This document shows positions 9,190 through 19,240 of a stretch of DNA of 24,835 nucleotides, one piece after another (within the stretch, counting starts at the first letter, position 1; each line of letters begins with the position of its first letter). This DNA comes from Silene noctiflora. Lineage: Eukaryota; Streptophyta; Magnoliopsida; Caryophyllales; Caryophyllaceae. Position numbers and translations under genes: made by a program. Location of the stretch: positions 3,847-28,681 of the forward strand of contig VHZZ01010092.1 of NCBI GenBank assembly GCA_009801015.1. Reading direction: 5' to 3'. The notes below the pieces were generated by a model. The model saw only the letters and a list, made by a program, of their open reading frames with translations. It did no database searches and was not told the origin of the DNA.

Positions 9190-10495
9190 AAAAATTACAC
9201 TGGAAAAGATAGAAGAGAGAAAACAAACCTGATAAACTGAATTTGAGATTGAATTAATTTGGAACCCCATTTGTAACCATAAATTCCCAAATAGTAAACC
9301 TTAGATCTCCAATTTACAAACTCTAGAAATTTTGTTGTAATAGAGAGTGAAGCGAGGATGGAAGATATGCCGTGAAGTGTTCTAAAATTTATGAGTGTAT
9401 TAGAGTTTTTAATTAAGGGTAAAATGGTAATTTCATAATTAGATCGGAGTTCAAAGAAAGTTTTCCAAATATTGCCAATGATAGAAAGACTTTAGTTTGA
9501 TATAAAGGAGGGAAGTTAAATCTTTCTATTTCCCTCCTTCGATATATTGTAACTAAACAAAGGAAATTGAACCCCTCCCTTTACCTCCACTTCTCTCGAT
9601 CCAAATACACTCTAAATAAAATTCAGAGTTTATTTTCGCAATACGTTTTATACTCATTACAGTATTTTTTGTACCAACATTTCCATTTGTCTACCCCTAG
9701 TAACAAAAAACATAAACCTTATTCTCTTTACCTCCTCATTCAAAGTACACAAAATTCTTCAATTATTGTTGATTATTTGAGTATAGAGCAAGTACTTAAT
9801 TCATTAATACTATCATTAATTTTTCTTTAAAAAAAAACTATTATTTGAGTATAATTATGTATCTTTTTAATTAGGGTTTACGTTAAAATTGATTATTGGT
9901 TGATTGGTATGGGATGGTGGGAGTGATGGTTTACTTGAATGTTGCCTGCAACATGGGATAACGCCGCCAGCGAAAAGGACAGGCGTGGTGGTTGTTCGAC
10001 GGAGTGTGGTCGTTCGACAGAGCCAGATGTGGGAGGGAGAGGTGCGAGGGAGAGAGAATAAGAGCATGCTAGGGAGAGGTGTGTGGGGAGGCAGCAGTGG
10101 TGGTCGGCGGTATAAAGTGCTCGGTTGGGTGACCGACGAGTCTGAGTGGGTGGGCGACATAGGTGGCTGCTAGTGATGGTGGTGCTTGTGTTGTGATTAA
10201 TGATGTTTAGTATATGAAGTAGTATAGTACCCTATTTGACTAAATGTACTAATAATAGGTGCGATTTTAGTTTTTTTCCTTCTTTTTTTCCAATTTAATT
10301 TTTAGTACTTTTATTTTATGCAATATTGTAAAAAAAATATCAATGTAGTATATCTGTACATCTTTTTGCAAAAAAAATTTATCAATGAAATTAGGGAAGA
10401 ACACATAAGAGAGAAATTAAAGAGGAAAAAAAAGGTATAATTGACAATAATAATCCGCAATGAGTATAATGTATACTACGAAAATCACTCCACAG
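9190..10495. other. Intergenic stretch; possible minus-strand leader exon and a GC-rich patch
   Basis: Immediately outside the CACTA end, the minus strand from about 9390 to 9229 looks like a transcribed leader: CTTCCATCCTCGCTTCACTC, then a short frame, ending TATCAG|GTTTGT. If real, the CACTA landed in the following intron. At about 9496-9550 an inverted repeat pairs AAAGGAGGGAA with TTCCCTCCTT. The GC-rich segment at about 9910-10180 is open in two frames on opposite strands but shows no known motif, and I do not call it a gene. The rest is AT-rich. Confidence 0.35.
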
Positions 10496-10503
10496 AAAAA
10501 AAT

Positions 10504-11073
10504 GTTGTTGCTCATTCATGTACGGGTTTTACTTATTCATGGACCTTTTTTTCATTATTTTTCCATAATATGCCCTTTGCCTAATTCTCTCCCTCATAAA
10601 ATTAATCAAATCCACAAAGTTAATCAAATTCGTCAAATTACACAATTATGAATGCTAATTCTCGTATCAATCAAGTAATAGTTGTAATTTTTAATTTTAT
10701 TAATTATATCAAATTAAGGAATTGATTTACACTAATTAAATTAGGGTTTGTTTAAACCATCGTCGGCGTTGCAGGTGAGGGATGTCGGTCATCGCCGACG
10801 TTTGTCAGAGGCAGTAAAATATCGAGTCGCCAACGTTCTGCTTGATGGTGGTGGCATGATAGGGACTGTTAAAGGAATAAGGCCTAAGGGTAAGTAATGG
10901 TGGCTGACGTTCATGAACACTATATTGCTTCTGCTTTTCATTTTTTTCTATTTTCGCTTTTTATTTGTATTTTTAGAGAGAGACTTGAAAGTTTGGGAGT
11001 TGAAATAATAGGGGTAAAATAGTTATTTCCGTCCATAAAAGAGTAATACTCGTTCATGAATGAGCACCACACT
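10504..11073. mobile_element. 570-bp MITE with about 40-bp terminal inverted repeats (same family as 23532-24454)
   Basis: The left end TTGTTGCTCATTCATGTACG, continuing GGTTTTACTTATTCATGGAC, matches the reverse complement of the right end, TGGTGCTCATTCATGAACGA, continuing GTATTACTCTTTTATGGAC. AAAAAAAT flanks both sides (10496-10503 and 11074-11081), compatible with an 8-bp target duplication, though it is too simple to be decisive. There is no transposase. The interior holds a GC-rich patch with CGTCGGCG and CGCCGACG near 10762-10800. An 8-bp duplication fits hAT-type elements best, or Mutator-type if 9 bp. The exact outer base is uncertain by one or two. Confidence 0.75.
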
Positions 11074-11104
11074 AAAAAAATATTTTCTCATTGATTACGG
11101 GATA

Positions 11105-11400
11105 ATTTCCTAATGCGATACCACTAAAATGGCCACGAGTCGGGCTGACCTGGGGGGAGGGTCGGGCTCACCTCACAAAGACCTTAACCGACTCGTGAAG
11201 GAGGCGGATCGGGCTGTAGAGAGTGTTACCCAGACCCGACCCTTGGTGGATCTAAGGCGGGTCGGACCATCGGGCCTGATTATTAATTTTTTTGCCTAAA
11301 ATAACGGGTCAAGGGCGGACCGGGTATCATGGGAAGCCCCCCAAGGGGTCAGGTGTGGATCATGGGTTGGGCCGGACTGACACATTCATTTGGCCAGCTT
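11105..11400. repeat. GC-rich GGGTCGGGC-type low-complexity block
   Basis: Phrases such as GAGTCGGGCTGACC, GGGTCGGGCTCACC, GACCCGACCC and GGGCCGGACTG recur. The block is similar in character to 3077-3255 and 22711-23165, the type of degraded plant repeat with G/C-rich short motifs. A reading frame runs through it but looks non-coding. Confidence 0.4.
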
Positions 11401-11418
11401 TAGCCTTTAGATACCACT

Positions 11419-11460
11419 ATAATTTTGAAATTTTCATAGATAATTTTGAAATTTTCATAG
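11419..11460 (+). repeat. Perfect 21-bp tandem duplication
   Basis: ATAATTTTGAAATTTTCATA plus G occurs twice back to back (11419-11439 and 11440-11460) with no mismatch. It lies just upstream of the proposed promoter of the glycosyltransferase gene. A recent replication-slippage duplication is likely. Confidence 0.9.
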
Positions 11461-11544
11461 TAGTAGAAAAGAAGTTGACCGAGCACATGCCATGTGACAT
11501 ACAGATTCCATCAAGGCAAGACGAGGAAGAAAAGAAGCACAACA

Positions 11545-13298
11545 CAAATAAAATATTTGAATTTGTTCATTCAAAATCAAGTTACCCACCATTCCAGAGG
11601 CCTCCATCCTTCATTTCTTCCTTCTCTCTTCTCTATTACACCTCAAAATACCAGGTAATATATTTTTTTCCAAGTTTTTTGCCCTTTATTTTGAGGCCTT
11701 GAAGGGTTTTGCTCAAATTGAAATTTCCTTACTATCAGCCGAAGACCTTAGTTATATGGGCTGGAGGCCCGGCCCCCCGTTGCCTTTTTATATTATGATG
11801 ATAGTGTCAAATTATCAGTCGGCCTCCCTTTGACTCATTGATTGAGTCTTGGTATTTACTCAGGAAGTCAACCTCTTGTTATTTACTCGACGATCCGCCA
11901 CTGGAGTTACTATTGATCGATTTTGACTTTCCAATTGTTTTCCAGATTTTAAATACCTTTAATGCTCGATTTTGGGTAATATTTATCGGTTTTGTAAGAA
12001 AGGTTATCTGTTGTATTACTGTATTTTGTATGTGCATATATATGAAGTTATGAACTGCCTACCTACAAATCAAGTTTGTTGTTGTTGTGTACCCTTTTTG
12101 TCTCGGTCATTTGTTTACCTTTTATATTGATTGTGTCTGAGTATTTTAATCAGGTAAACAAATGATGAGACGGAAAGGGTATTTTTTAGAGGGATCAGTT
12201 TGATTTGATAGTTGCAAAGATTTGATTTGGAAAATTCTTATAGAGTTGAATGAACTGGGGATCTAAGATCCTCTCTGTTTCATTTGAGGAAACGGATGGG
12301 TTCATTAACAAATCAATGGTCCGGAATAAATTAAGTAATGGGGTGAAGAAATGGGGAGGGAGTAGATTTGCCTAAGATTGAATCCGGGCCAATGGTTACG
12401 GAAATGTACAGAAAGAAATGGAGCGGATTCTTACTCGAGTTGATTATTGGCGTCCATTGATGTAACAAAAAATTGGTTATCATGGGGAAAAAGGCAGTTT
12501 TGATGCTGACACAAATACAAAAGATAAAGTTTTTATTGTTTCTTCAGGAAGATTTGTGCTTTACCTTTTTTAGGCATTTGTATTTTCACATGTCAGATTT
12601 TTTAGTTTTAGTTTTTTTTCCTTAAAATGAGCCACAAAAGGATTGATAGATGTTGACAGATTTAAGAACTAAATTCATCATTCACCACTCAATGGCGATT
12701 ACAATTTTGGGATGGAAAATATTTCTCCGTACGAGATTAGTAATATAATAAGGTAAACTAGAAAAATCGAACATTATAACTAAAAGTTTCAATTTTTCCA
12801 TCACTTAGAGGATGACTGCTCCTGCTAGCCCTCCCTCATTCTACCATTGTATGCATCCCAAAATGCTTTATGTTCCTCCTATATATGGGGAGTAGTTCAT
12901 GATGGAATTTTGGCCCTTTTGCAGATATATCAATCGTTGGTGGCCTCATCGTGAGGCACGTTATCTGAAGTTGGCCAGTAAGGAACTATCTTGCCTGCTC
13001 TTGTAGAACAACACTGATCAGTGGATTTGTGCTTGTAATTTTTACGGAAAGTAATTGCGAATCAGTATAATTACCGTTACTCATGCTTAATACAAGTGCT
13101 TTTTTTGGAGTTGCAATCGGTTGCCGATTAGCCCTCCGTTGGGATTCTTACAACTGGTGTATCTAGCGAAAGCCATCATATTGGAGCTACAGACCGTGTT
13201 TGATGCTCCATGCTTTAAGCTTTGTGGAAAACTTGACTGATCCAAGTACTAGAGAAGAGGGTGAATTGAGTATTGATTACTTGACTATAGAGTAAATT
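11545..13298 (+). promoter_or_regulatory. Probable promoter, leader exon(s) and leader intron of the GT17 gene
   Basis: A TATA-like ATAAAATATT lies near 11549. A CT-rich leader follows (CTTCATTTCTTCCTTCTCTC, about 11610), ending in ACCAG|GTAATA at 11654/11655. A good acceptor TTTTGCAG at 12924 opens a second leader piece (GGTGGCCTCATCGTGAGG). A further small intron is possible between GCCA|GTAAGG (about 12978) and TTGTAG (about 13006). The coding start follows at 13299. The roughly 1.27-kb intron hosts a small MITE (12092-12179). The model rests on splice motifs and the absence of any other coding sequence. It is not verified by transcripts. Confidence 0.35.
12092..12179. mobile_element. Stowaway-type MITE, 88 bp, with TA target duplication
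   Basis: TA at 12090-12091 and at 12180-12181 flank an element whose ends pair: CCCTTTTTGTCTCGGTCATT, continuing TGTTTACCT, against the reverse complement of the right end, CCCTTTCCGTCTCATCATTT, continuing GTTTACCT. The almost fully palindromic layout, TA duplication and GTCTC..CATTTGTTTACC ends are typical of Stowaway (Tc1/mariner-type) MITEs. It is unusually short, with only about 30 bp of loop. Confidence 0.8.
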
Positions 13299-14396
13299 AT
13301 GCGCCTTCGACCTCTTCGCCTTCCAAGGCGATCCCCCCGTAAATTTGTATTCATCATACTAATTCTGCTTGTACCTAGCATCCTGTTTGGAATTTTTGCA
13401 CATCACCAAAAAATCACTTACTTTCTCCGCCCTCTTTGGGATGAACCGCCTCCATTGTTTTCCCGTCTTCCTCACTATTATGCTGAAAATGTATCCATGG
13501 ATAATCTATGCCGCCTTCATGGTTGGTCGGCCCGCTCAAACCCTCGACGAGTATTCGATGCTATTATTTTTAGCAACGAGCTTGAGTTGCTTGAAATCCG
13601 GTGGCACGAGCTAGAACCCTATGTTACCAAATTTGTCATTATGGAATCCAACACTACCTTCACCGGCATCCCTAAACCTCTTTACTTTGATTCAAACCGT
13701 GATCGATTTTCTTTTGCTGAAAGTAAGATATCTTATGGTTTATTTCCTGGCCGGGTCAACAACCGTGGCCCTCGCGAGGATCCATTTGAGCTCGAGAGGC
13801 AGCAAAGGATAGCAATGAACTGGATAATTCGACAGTCGGGCATTTCAAATGATGACCTCCTTATAATGTCGGATGTAGATGAAATGCCGAGCCCTCACAC
13901 GGTAAAGCTTCTTCAATGGTGTGATGGGTTCCCACCAGTAATGCATTTGGAGTTAAGGCATTACATGTATTCCTTCGAGTTCCCGGTGGACTACAGTAGC
14001 TGGCGGGCTTCTGTCCACATCTATGGCCCATCAACCTGGTATCGACATTCTCGGCTGTCTGATGTCATTCTTTCGGATTCTGGTTGGCATTGCAGCTTCT
14101 GCTTTAAAAATCTTCAAGATTTTGTGTTCAAAATGACAGCATATAGTCACGCTGACCGTGTTAGGAGAAGGGAGTTCTTAGATCGTCAACGAATTCAAAG
14201 CATCATTTGTAAGGGGGATGACCTTTTTGATATGCTTCCTGAAGAGTATAGTTTCAAGGAGTTGTTTAAGAAGATGGGATCGATTCCAAGGTCTTCTTCT
14301 GGAGTTAATCTTCCTGGTTATCTGTTGGAGAATGCTGATAAGTATAAGTTTCTTCTTCCTGGTGGTTGTGTAAGGGATCGAGAAATATCGGGTTGA
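13299..14396 (+). CDS. GT17-family glycosyltransferase (beta-1,4-mannosyl-glycoprotein beta-1,4-N-acetylglucosaminyltransferase-like)
   Basis: The product has 365 residues in a single exon, the usual length for plant GT17 proteins. A short basic N-terminus (Arg/Pro-rich, residues 1-15) is followed by one hydrophobic segment at about 16-33, which fits a type II Golgi membrane anchor with a lumenal catalytic domain. Recognisable family segments are [17 protein letters not shown]-like [48 protein letters not shown], a DxD-type metal-binding motif in [12 protein letters not shown] (residues 187-198), [41 protein letters not shown] and the terminal LPGGC. Asn in ENVS and SNTT are N-glycosylation sequons. 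Animal MGAT3 of this family adds bisecting GlcNAc to N-glycans; the plant substrate is not known to me, so the reaction is only inferred. No damage is visible. The ATG at 13299 gives a start comparable with short-N-terminus homologues. Confidence 0.93.
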   Translation: MRLRPLRLPRRSPRKFVFIILILLVPSILFGIFAHHQKITYFLRPLWDEPPPLFSRLPHYYAENVSMDNLCRLHGWSARSNPRRVFDAIIFSNELELLEIRWHELEPYVTKFVIMESNTTFTGIPKPLYFDSNRDRFSFAESKISYGLFPGRVNNRGPREDPFELERQQRIAMNWIIRQSGISNDDLLIMSDVDEMPSPHTVKLLQWCDGFPPVMHLELRHYMYSFEFPVDYSSWRASVHIYGPSTWYRHSRLSDVILSDSGWHCSFCFKNLQDFVFKMTAYSHADRVRRREFLDRQRIQSIICKGDDLFDMLPEEYSFKELFKKMGSIPRSSSGVNLPGYLLENADKYKFLLPGGCVRDREISG

Positions 14397-15584
14397 TCTT
14401 CCATCCTTGGTCCGAGATAGTGTTTGTGGACATTAAGTTGAGATTTGTTGGCATCGGAAAACCGGGTTTGTCACTCTGACTCCAGTGTACTCGAGGTCGA
14501 TGCAGCAAAACACACCTGGTGAGTTGGTAATTTTCCTTTCCATGCAGTTCATCACTTTGTAGAAAGAATAGCTTGAATTATGGATGATAATCTGATGTGA
14601 AGATAGGAGTATATGTTGTGCAAGAATGCAAAAGTTGCAATAGTTACGAGATTTGGTGTCAATGTAAGCATTAATCATTTAGGCTTACGGAAGACGTTGT
14701 GGGTTTAGTCCGATAGCTGGCCTCTAAAGTGGACTTATTAAAATCCGACTGACCCCACTCGATTGGCTGTTTTAGGTCCATGAACCCATAGCCACATAAG
14801 TATAGACCATGACCCCTATCCGGCTGATTGATAGGTGTCGATCTGGCATGATCTATGCCAATCTTAATTAGGAGCTAGGTGTGAATTTCAGATGCAGAGA
14901 TTGTCTCGGAATTTTTAAAAAGTTGAGCAAAATCATAAATCATTCATGCAGGGTTTCGTTTACTCTTTTACTTGTTCACTCTCGGAGTTTTAATTCCGAC
15001 TGATTTTGCAGCATGTTCTTACACCAGAGCACCACTCATTTCTCAACAGTTCAACACATCTCAGGTGCACAGCGCCATACTGGGTCAGATCAGTATACCA
15101 ATGCCGGGAAACATCCGCAGTATCTCGAAGGACTGGCTTTTCGTTCGATCTTGTACTTGATATTTGGTGTGCTAGGATCTAGAGCTAATAGAACCCTTGA
15201 AGAAGGATGAGGGCGGTCGATTTTTTGTATTTTAGTCTAATGTACTGTAAGAAACTAAGAACTCGAGTCAAGTTTTTGTGCATTGATTAGGTTGTCTAGT
15301 CATTTGAATCATACCCCAACTTCTGTAGTTTATCACAACTCAAAAGGTACACATGTATAACTATAACAATTGTACACAATTCATTCAGAAATTCAATCAC
15401 ATTATTGGCCAACAATTTAAAACTTGTGTTATGAGACTTCGACACAATTTCATTCAAATATTGTTGGCTACAAGATTAAATTCAGATTTAGGTTGTGTTT
15501 TTTCAATCATTATCACTCCGCTTTGAGTTTTGCTTACCGTATTTTTAATGTCACGGCCTCCCCTAACAATTACTCCTTAGCAAT
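14397..15584 (+). other. 3' untranslated and downstream region of the GT17 gene; no further gene seen
   Basis: The sequence after the stop is of mixed composition and moderately GC-rich to about 15220, consistent with a long 3' UTR or degraded exonic DNA, then turns AT-rich. TTTTTTGTATTTTAGTCTAATGT near 15220-15245 is a plausible T-rich 3'-end region. No canonical AATAAA stands out. Short reading frames here have no recognisable motifs. Confidence 0.35.
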
Positions 15585-15720
15585 CTTGTTATGTCAATTA
15601 GCTTAGTTGGTAAAGTCATAAGAGATGTTATTCATGACCTGAGTTCGAATTTCATTAGCATCAAAATCGTCCTTTTGACTTATGGCTCTCTTCACACCAA
15701 AAAAGAATATATCGTGTTAT
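15585..15720 (+). mobile_element. tRNA-derived SINE, copy 1
   Basis: An RNA polymerase III A box TAGCTTAGTTGG (15599-15610) and a B-box-like AGTTCGAATTT (15642-15652) sit at tRNA-like spacing. The sequence between and after them is shared with a second copy at about 20515-20640: TAAAGTCA.., TTCATGACCTGA, and CAGCAT/TAGCAT followed by AAAA. It is not a tRNA gene because no cloverleaf can be closed: there is no paired acceptor stem. The limits are approximate because the 3' tails differ. Confidence 0.7.
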
Positions 15721-16480
15721 GTATTATGTATGGGATCGTTCTCAACATCATGCATTCATGCCCTTATTGACATATTAGTCACTACTTCACATGTGAAATG
15801 ATTTCATGACAATTACCTCATCAGATCGCTCACGTAATGGATGATCATATTCCATACCTGATCTTTCTTTATTTCCTTTTTAACAATAATTTCTACTATA
15901 TCACTTTATCACACATTATATTAATATAAAATTATTTCAAACGACGACCAACATCCCAACAAAATCACATATTTCTTTTCTCACACATTAAGAAAAAAAT
16001 GATCACATCTAATCACCAACAATTAATTCTATTTTAACACATACTCTCTCATATTCACCATTTTCTTCTCATTTCCTTTTTGTACCAGAAATAAGAAATT
16101 GAATTTGAACTACACAAAACACACTACCCATTTGTCTCACGTCACAAGTTTGTGACGTGTTCACACCCGTCACAAGCAAGACGGACTGAAAAAGAAAATA
16201 GAGAAAAAATCATGAATAATCCGTTTAAGGGATAGGGAAGAAAATGATAAATAAGAGGGAGTATTTGTGAATATGTGTGATGTATGAATGTGTGATAGAA
16301 TACTAATTATGGTAATTTTAGTAGTACTAATTACTTAGCCGTGTGAGACGAACTTCCTATAATTCTACGCACCTCGCCCAATTTCTCCATTGATTTTCTT
16401 GTATCTTTAATTTTCCATAATTCTTTAATTTTATTAAAATTATTACTCTTCAATTTGTTTAAAAACCCATTAATTTTCTC
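15721..16480. other. AT-rich upstream region of the ANTH gene with a MITE-like patch
   Basis: GTCACAAGTTTGTGAC at 16141-16156 is a perfect 16-bp palindrome, followed by CACCCGTCACAAGCAAGACG, in the style of MITE ends. A related phrase TGTGAGACGAACTTCC lies near 16341. The limits of any element could not be fixed. The promoter of the following gene must lie between here and 16600, but no clear TATA box was found. Confidence 0.4.
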
Positions 16481-16548
16481 ACTTGAAAAACACCCAGAAA
16501 AAATTAAACAAAAAGATTAAATCTTTGAATAACCCTGTTTTTTTTCTT

Positions 16549-16587
16549 GTTTTTGTTTTCGTTTTTGTTTTTGTTTTTGTTTTTTTT
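16549..16587 (+). repeat. Hexanucleotide microsatellite (GTTTTT)n in the ANTH gene leader
   Basis: Six GTTTTT-type units, one of them GTTTTC and the last extended in T, end 12 bp before the coding ATG. In frame they would read Phe-Val repeats, but they most likely belong to the 5' UTR. Confidence 0.9.
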
Positions 16588-16599
16588 GGGTGTAAATCA

Positions 16600-18267
16600 A
16601 TGGCACCAAAGGGTACAATTCGTAAGGCAATAGGAGTAGTAAAAGATCAAACAAGAATCAGCATTGCAAAAGTTGCAAGTAATATTGACCCATTACTTGA
16701 TATTTTTATAGTAAAAGCAACAAGTCATGATGATATTGTACCAAATGAGAAGTTTTTCGACGAAATTTTACGTCGAAGTTCGATATCGAAACCACTAAGG
16801 ACTGAATGTGTAGAGTTGATTTCCAAGAGGATTGAGAGGACCCATGATTGGATTGTTGCATTAAAGTGTTTGATTCTTGTTCATAGGCTTATGACTAATG
16901 GGGGTGAAGTTTTCATGGAGGAGATTGCTTGTGTTAATGCAAGTGATGTGAAAGGGTGTGGAATGTTGAGTAATATGTGTGTTTTTAAAGACGATGCGCA
17001 TACGAATTCTTGGGATTATACTGAGTTTGTAAGGAATTATGGAATGTATCTTGATGAGAAAGTGGAATGGATGGTTGAGATGTGGTTGAAGAGGAGGTTA
17101 CGGGTTTCAGACGGTTTGAATAAGTTAGAGGACAAATTGAGTGATGAGGTCTCGAGGGTTTTGCGTAGGATGGAGCAATTGCAAAGATTGCTTGAAAGGG
17201 TTCTTGCTGTGAGGCCTAGGAATGTAAGCAAGCATCAGAAATTGGTTGTTCTCACGCTGTGTCCGGTTGTTGAGGAAAGTTTTAAGCTGTATAATGATAT
17301 ATGTGAGGGTTTGTCCTTCTTGTTGGATCTGTTTTGGGGGATGGAGTATTGGAATATTGTTAAGTCTTTAGGGACTTATGTGACTGTTGCGAAACAGATT
17401 GATGAACTTGTCGAGTTTTATGCTTGGTGTAAGGATTTCGGGGTTGTTACAACCTTAGAGTATCCTGTTGTCGAAAGAATAAGCAATAATCTTCTTAGCA
17501 CAATGGAGAAGTTTATGAAAAAGAAAGCGAATGATTTGAAGAGTACTGAGAAGAACAGGAAAACGAAGAATAGGGCGCAAGAAAGCAGTTTTAGTACAAG
17601 TCCGACAATTGGGTTGGAAACCATCTCTGAGGTTGATGAGTTTCAGGATTTGATTAATTTGAAGGATGATGAAGCATTTGAAGAAGATCGATGTGAAGAT
17701 CCGGGTTTGCCTTTGCGTTTGGCATTGTTCTGTGACAATCAAGTCAATTTAACCAATAATAATGATAGTAATAGTCAATGTGACAGTACTACTGAAAGTG
17801 GAACTAAATTTGCTGATCAAGCTATTACTGACTGGGAGTTGGCTCTAATAGAATCTGCTAGTACTCTGATGACAAAAAAACCCGAAATGGGAGGTGGATT
17901 TAATGATTTACTGCTAGAGAACATGTATAATCAGAAACCTGCAAGTGAAAACACGATTTGTTCTCAAATGATCAGTGGCGAGAATGGAGTCATGGCATTA
18001 CAAAACCCGTTTGCAGCTTCTGCTACTGTCCTGCCTCCTACTTACGTGCAAGTGGCAGGATTGGAGACGCAGCGAGAAATGCTGGGGCAGGAACTGCAGG
18101 TATGGGAACAGTATGGGACAAATGGAATGGATCCGCAAATAAGTTCAGCACAGAATGATGTTGCTTCCTCATACAATGCTTTTGGTCCACAAGCAATGGT
18201 GCCTTTTGAGATGCCAGGAAATTCAGGGAATCCAGGAGGGCACCATTACGATCCTTGGTCTGACTAG
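16600..18267 (+). CDS. ANTH-domain putative clathrin assembly protein (AP180/CALM-like)
   Basis: The product has 555 residues in a single exon. It is expected to bind PI(4,5)P2 membranes and help recruit clathrin and cargo during endocytosis. MAPKGTIRKAIGVVKDQTRI is the standard opening of plant ANTH proteins, which fixes the start at 16600. An in-frame ATG at 16483 would add 39 residues of Phe-Val repeat and is rejected. The inositide-binding signature is present as VKATSHDD (residues 38-45). The ANTH helices continue to about residue 320 (DWIVALKCLILVHRLM; NSWDYTEFVRNYGMYLDEK; LYNDICEGL). A charged linker and an acidic region follow, then the conserved WELALIESAS and GGGFNDLLLENMY block. 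An NPF (469-471, EH-domain type) and a C-terminal DPW (551-553, AP-2 ear type) complete it. The usual TRRGT.LLNMSDFRD segment is replaced by a diverged NASDVKGCGMLSNMCVFKDD. It is intact, and its role is inferred from the family. Confidence 0.93.
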   Translation: MAPKGTIRKAIGVVKDQTRISIAKVASNIDPLLDIFIVKATSHDDIVPNEKFFDEILRRSSISKPLRTECVELISKRIERTHDWIVALKCLILVHRLMTNGGEVFMEEIACVNASDVKGCGMLSNMCVFKDDAHTNSWDYTEFVRNYGMYLDEKVEWMVEMWLKRRLRVSDGLNKLEDKLSDEVSRVLRRMEQLQRLLERVLAVRPRNVSKHQKLVVLTLCPVVEESFKLYNDICEGLSFLLDLFWGMEYWNIVKSLGTYVTVAKQIDELVEFYAWCKDFGVVTTLEYPVVERISNNLLSTMEKFMKKKANDLKSTEKNRKTKNRAQESSFSTSPTIGLETISEVDEFQDLINLKDDEAFEEDRCEDPGLPLRLALFCDNQVNLTNNNDSNSQCDSTTESGTKFADQAITDWELALIESASTLMTKKPEMGGGFNDLLLENMYNQKPASENTICSQMISGENGVMALQNPFAASATVLPPTYVQVAGLETQREMLGQELQVWEQYGTNGMDPQISSAQNDVASSYNAFGPQAMVPFEMPGNSGNPGGHHYDPWSD

Positions 18268-19000
18268 TTCAGCAACGCTGCTTTTAGATTGTCAACCATT
18301 CGGCTTTCCAATGATTTTGTTACTAGAGCGCTGTTGTACTTCCAAATTCTTCTAAAAGACCGTCTTATACAAGAAAGTTGTAAAACGGAATTTTCTGGTA
18401 ACTGACTTTTCACTTTAAACGCTGAGGATATTTTTATATGTCAAACCCTTTACCGTAATGACGTTGTACTTAATCTCAGTATACTAACATCCTACGGAAA
18501 CTCGCTTGTAAAGTCATGAAAATAAACAGTGAAATGAGACTGAGCTGTGACATATATCACTATCAGAAATTCTCTGGTAACTAACTCTTCGTTCAATTGT
18601 TTACGTGACAGAATTATCGTGTCTTTTCGATTTAGTTGTATTTGGCATCATTTCAACGGGGCAGGTAAGTATGCAGCCTCACACTGTGTTAGAAACCACA
18701 AAAAGCTGTTTAAAAATTACCCATGAGGAAAACTGCGTCGGAAATTGCATCTAGCAGCTGCTCCACTACATAAAGAAGCGCATCATCAGTTTAATGAAGT
18801 AGTCTGGATGATGACTGCTTTCCTCCTAGTTCCTAACTATTACTCCCTCATCCAAATCATTTGTTATTTAATTTTTTCTTTAAAAAATGTGAGAAGTACG
18901 TTGATCAAAGTTGAACAAATGATCGAGAAGAAAGTGATGAACCATGTAACATCAAGAAAAGGCACATATATTTCACACAACAAAACAATAGTACTTTAAA
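18268..19000 (+). other. 3' UTR of the ANTH gene and convergent intergenic region
   Basis: The gene here converges with the lectin gene on the other strand. A similar phrase, ATTTTCTGGTAACTGACTTTTC at 18390 and AATTCTCTGGTAACTAACTCTTC at 18568, occurs twice. At about 18841-18945, ACTCCCTCATCCAAATCATT and the later AACAAATGATCGAGAAGAAA look like the two decayed ends of a Stowaway-type MITE, but pairing is weak. No gene is seen. Confidence 0.35.
18521..18526 (+). terminator. Candidate polyadenylation signal AATAAA of the ANTH gene
   Basis: AATAAA lies 254 bp after the stop codon, a normal distance for a plant 3' UTR. It is the only canonical hexamer noted in this stretch. Confidence 0.4.
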
Positions 19001-19119
19001 TAGTCTAATAGATCCAAATTACACAACACAAGCATACGATCGAATACAATCCAAATTCAAACTCACCATGAAAGGATCTCTATCACTTGCAGCTATACCG
19101 CCTTTTACAAATACAAATA

Positions 19120-19125
19120 TTTATT
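19120..19125 (-). terminator. Candidate polyadenylation signal AATAAA of the lectin gene
   Basis: On the minus strand AATAAA occurs about 115 bp past the proposed split stop codon, within the presumed 3' UTR exon that begins at 19242. Confidence 0.4.
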
Positions 19126-19240
19126 ATTATACCGAGCAGTAAACAATGAGAGGAAAAAATGATTTGAGAAACAAATCCTTCCCAATGCCTCGTCTCCTGC
19201 CTCTGGATCCACAGTAATCCAGGGAGTATATCAAAAGCAT

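Noticed and set aside
9867..10173. Overlapping frames on both strands of a GC-rich patch (Gly/Trp-rich plus strand, Pro/Thr-rich minus strand)
   Set aside because: Both are compositional consequences of GGTGG-type repeats. No domain, promoter or splice pattern was found.
13369..13812. Alternative frames within the GT17 gene
   Set aside because: They overlap a conserved full-length coding sequence in another frame.
15592..15660. A tRNA gene
   Set aside because: A and B boxes are present, but no acceptor or anticodon stem closes. A second diverged copy shows it is a SINE.
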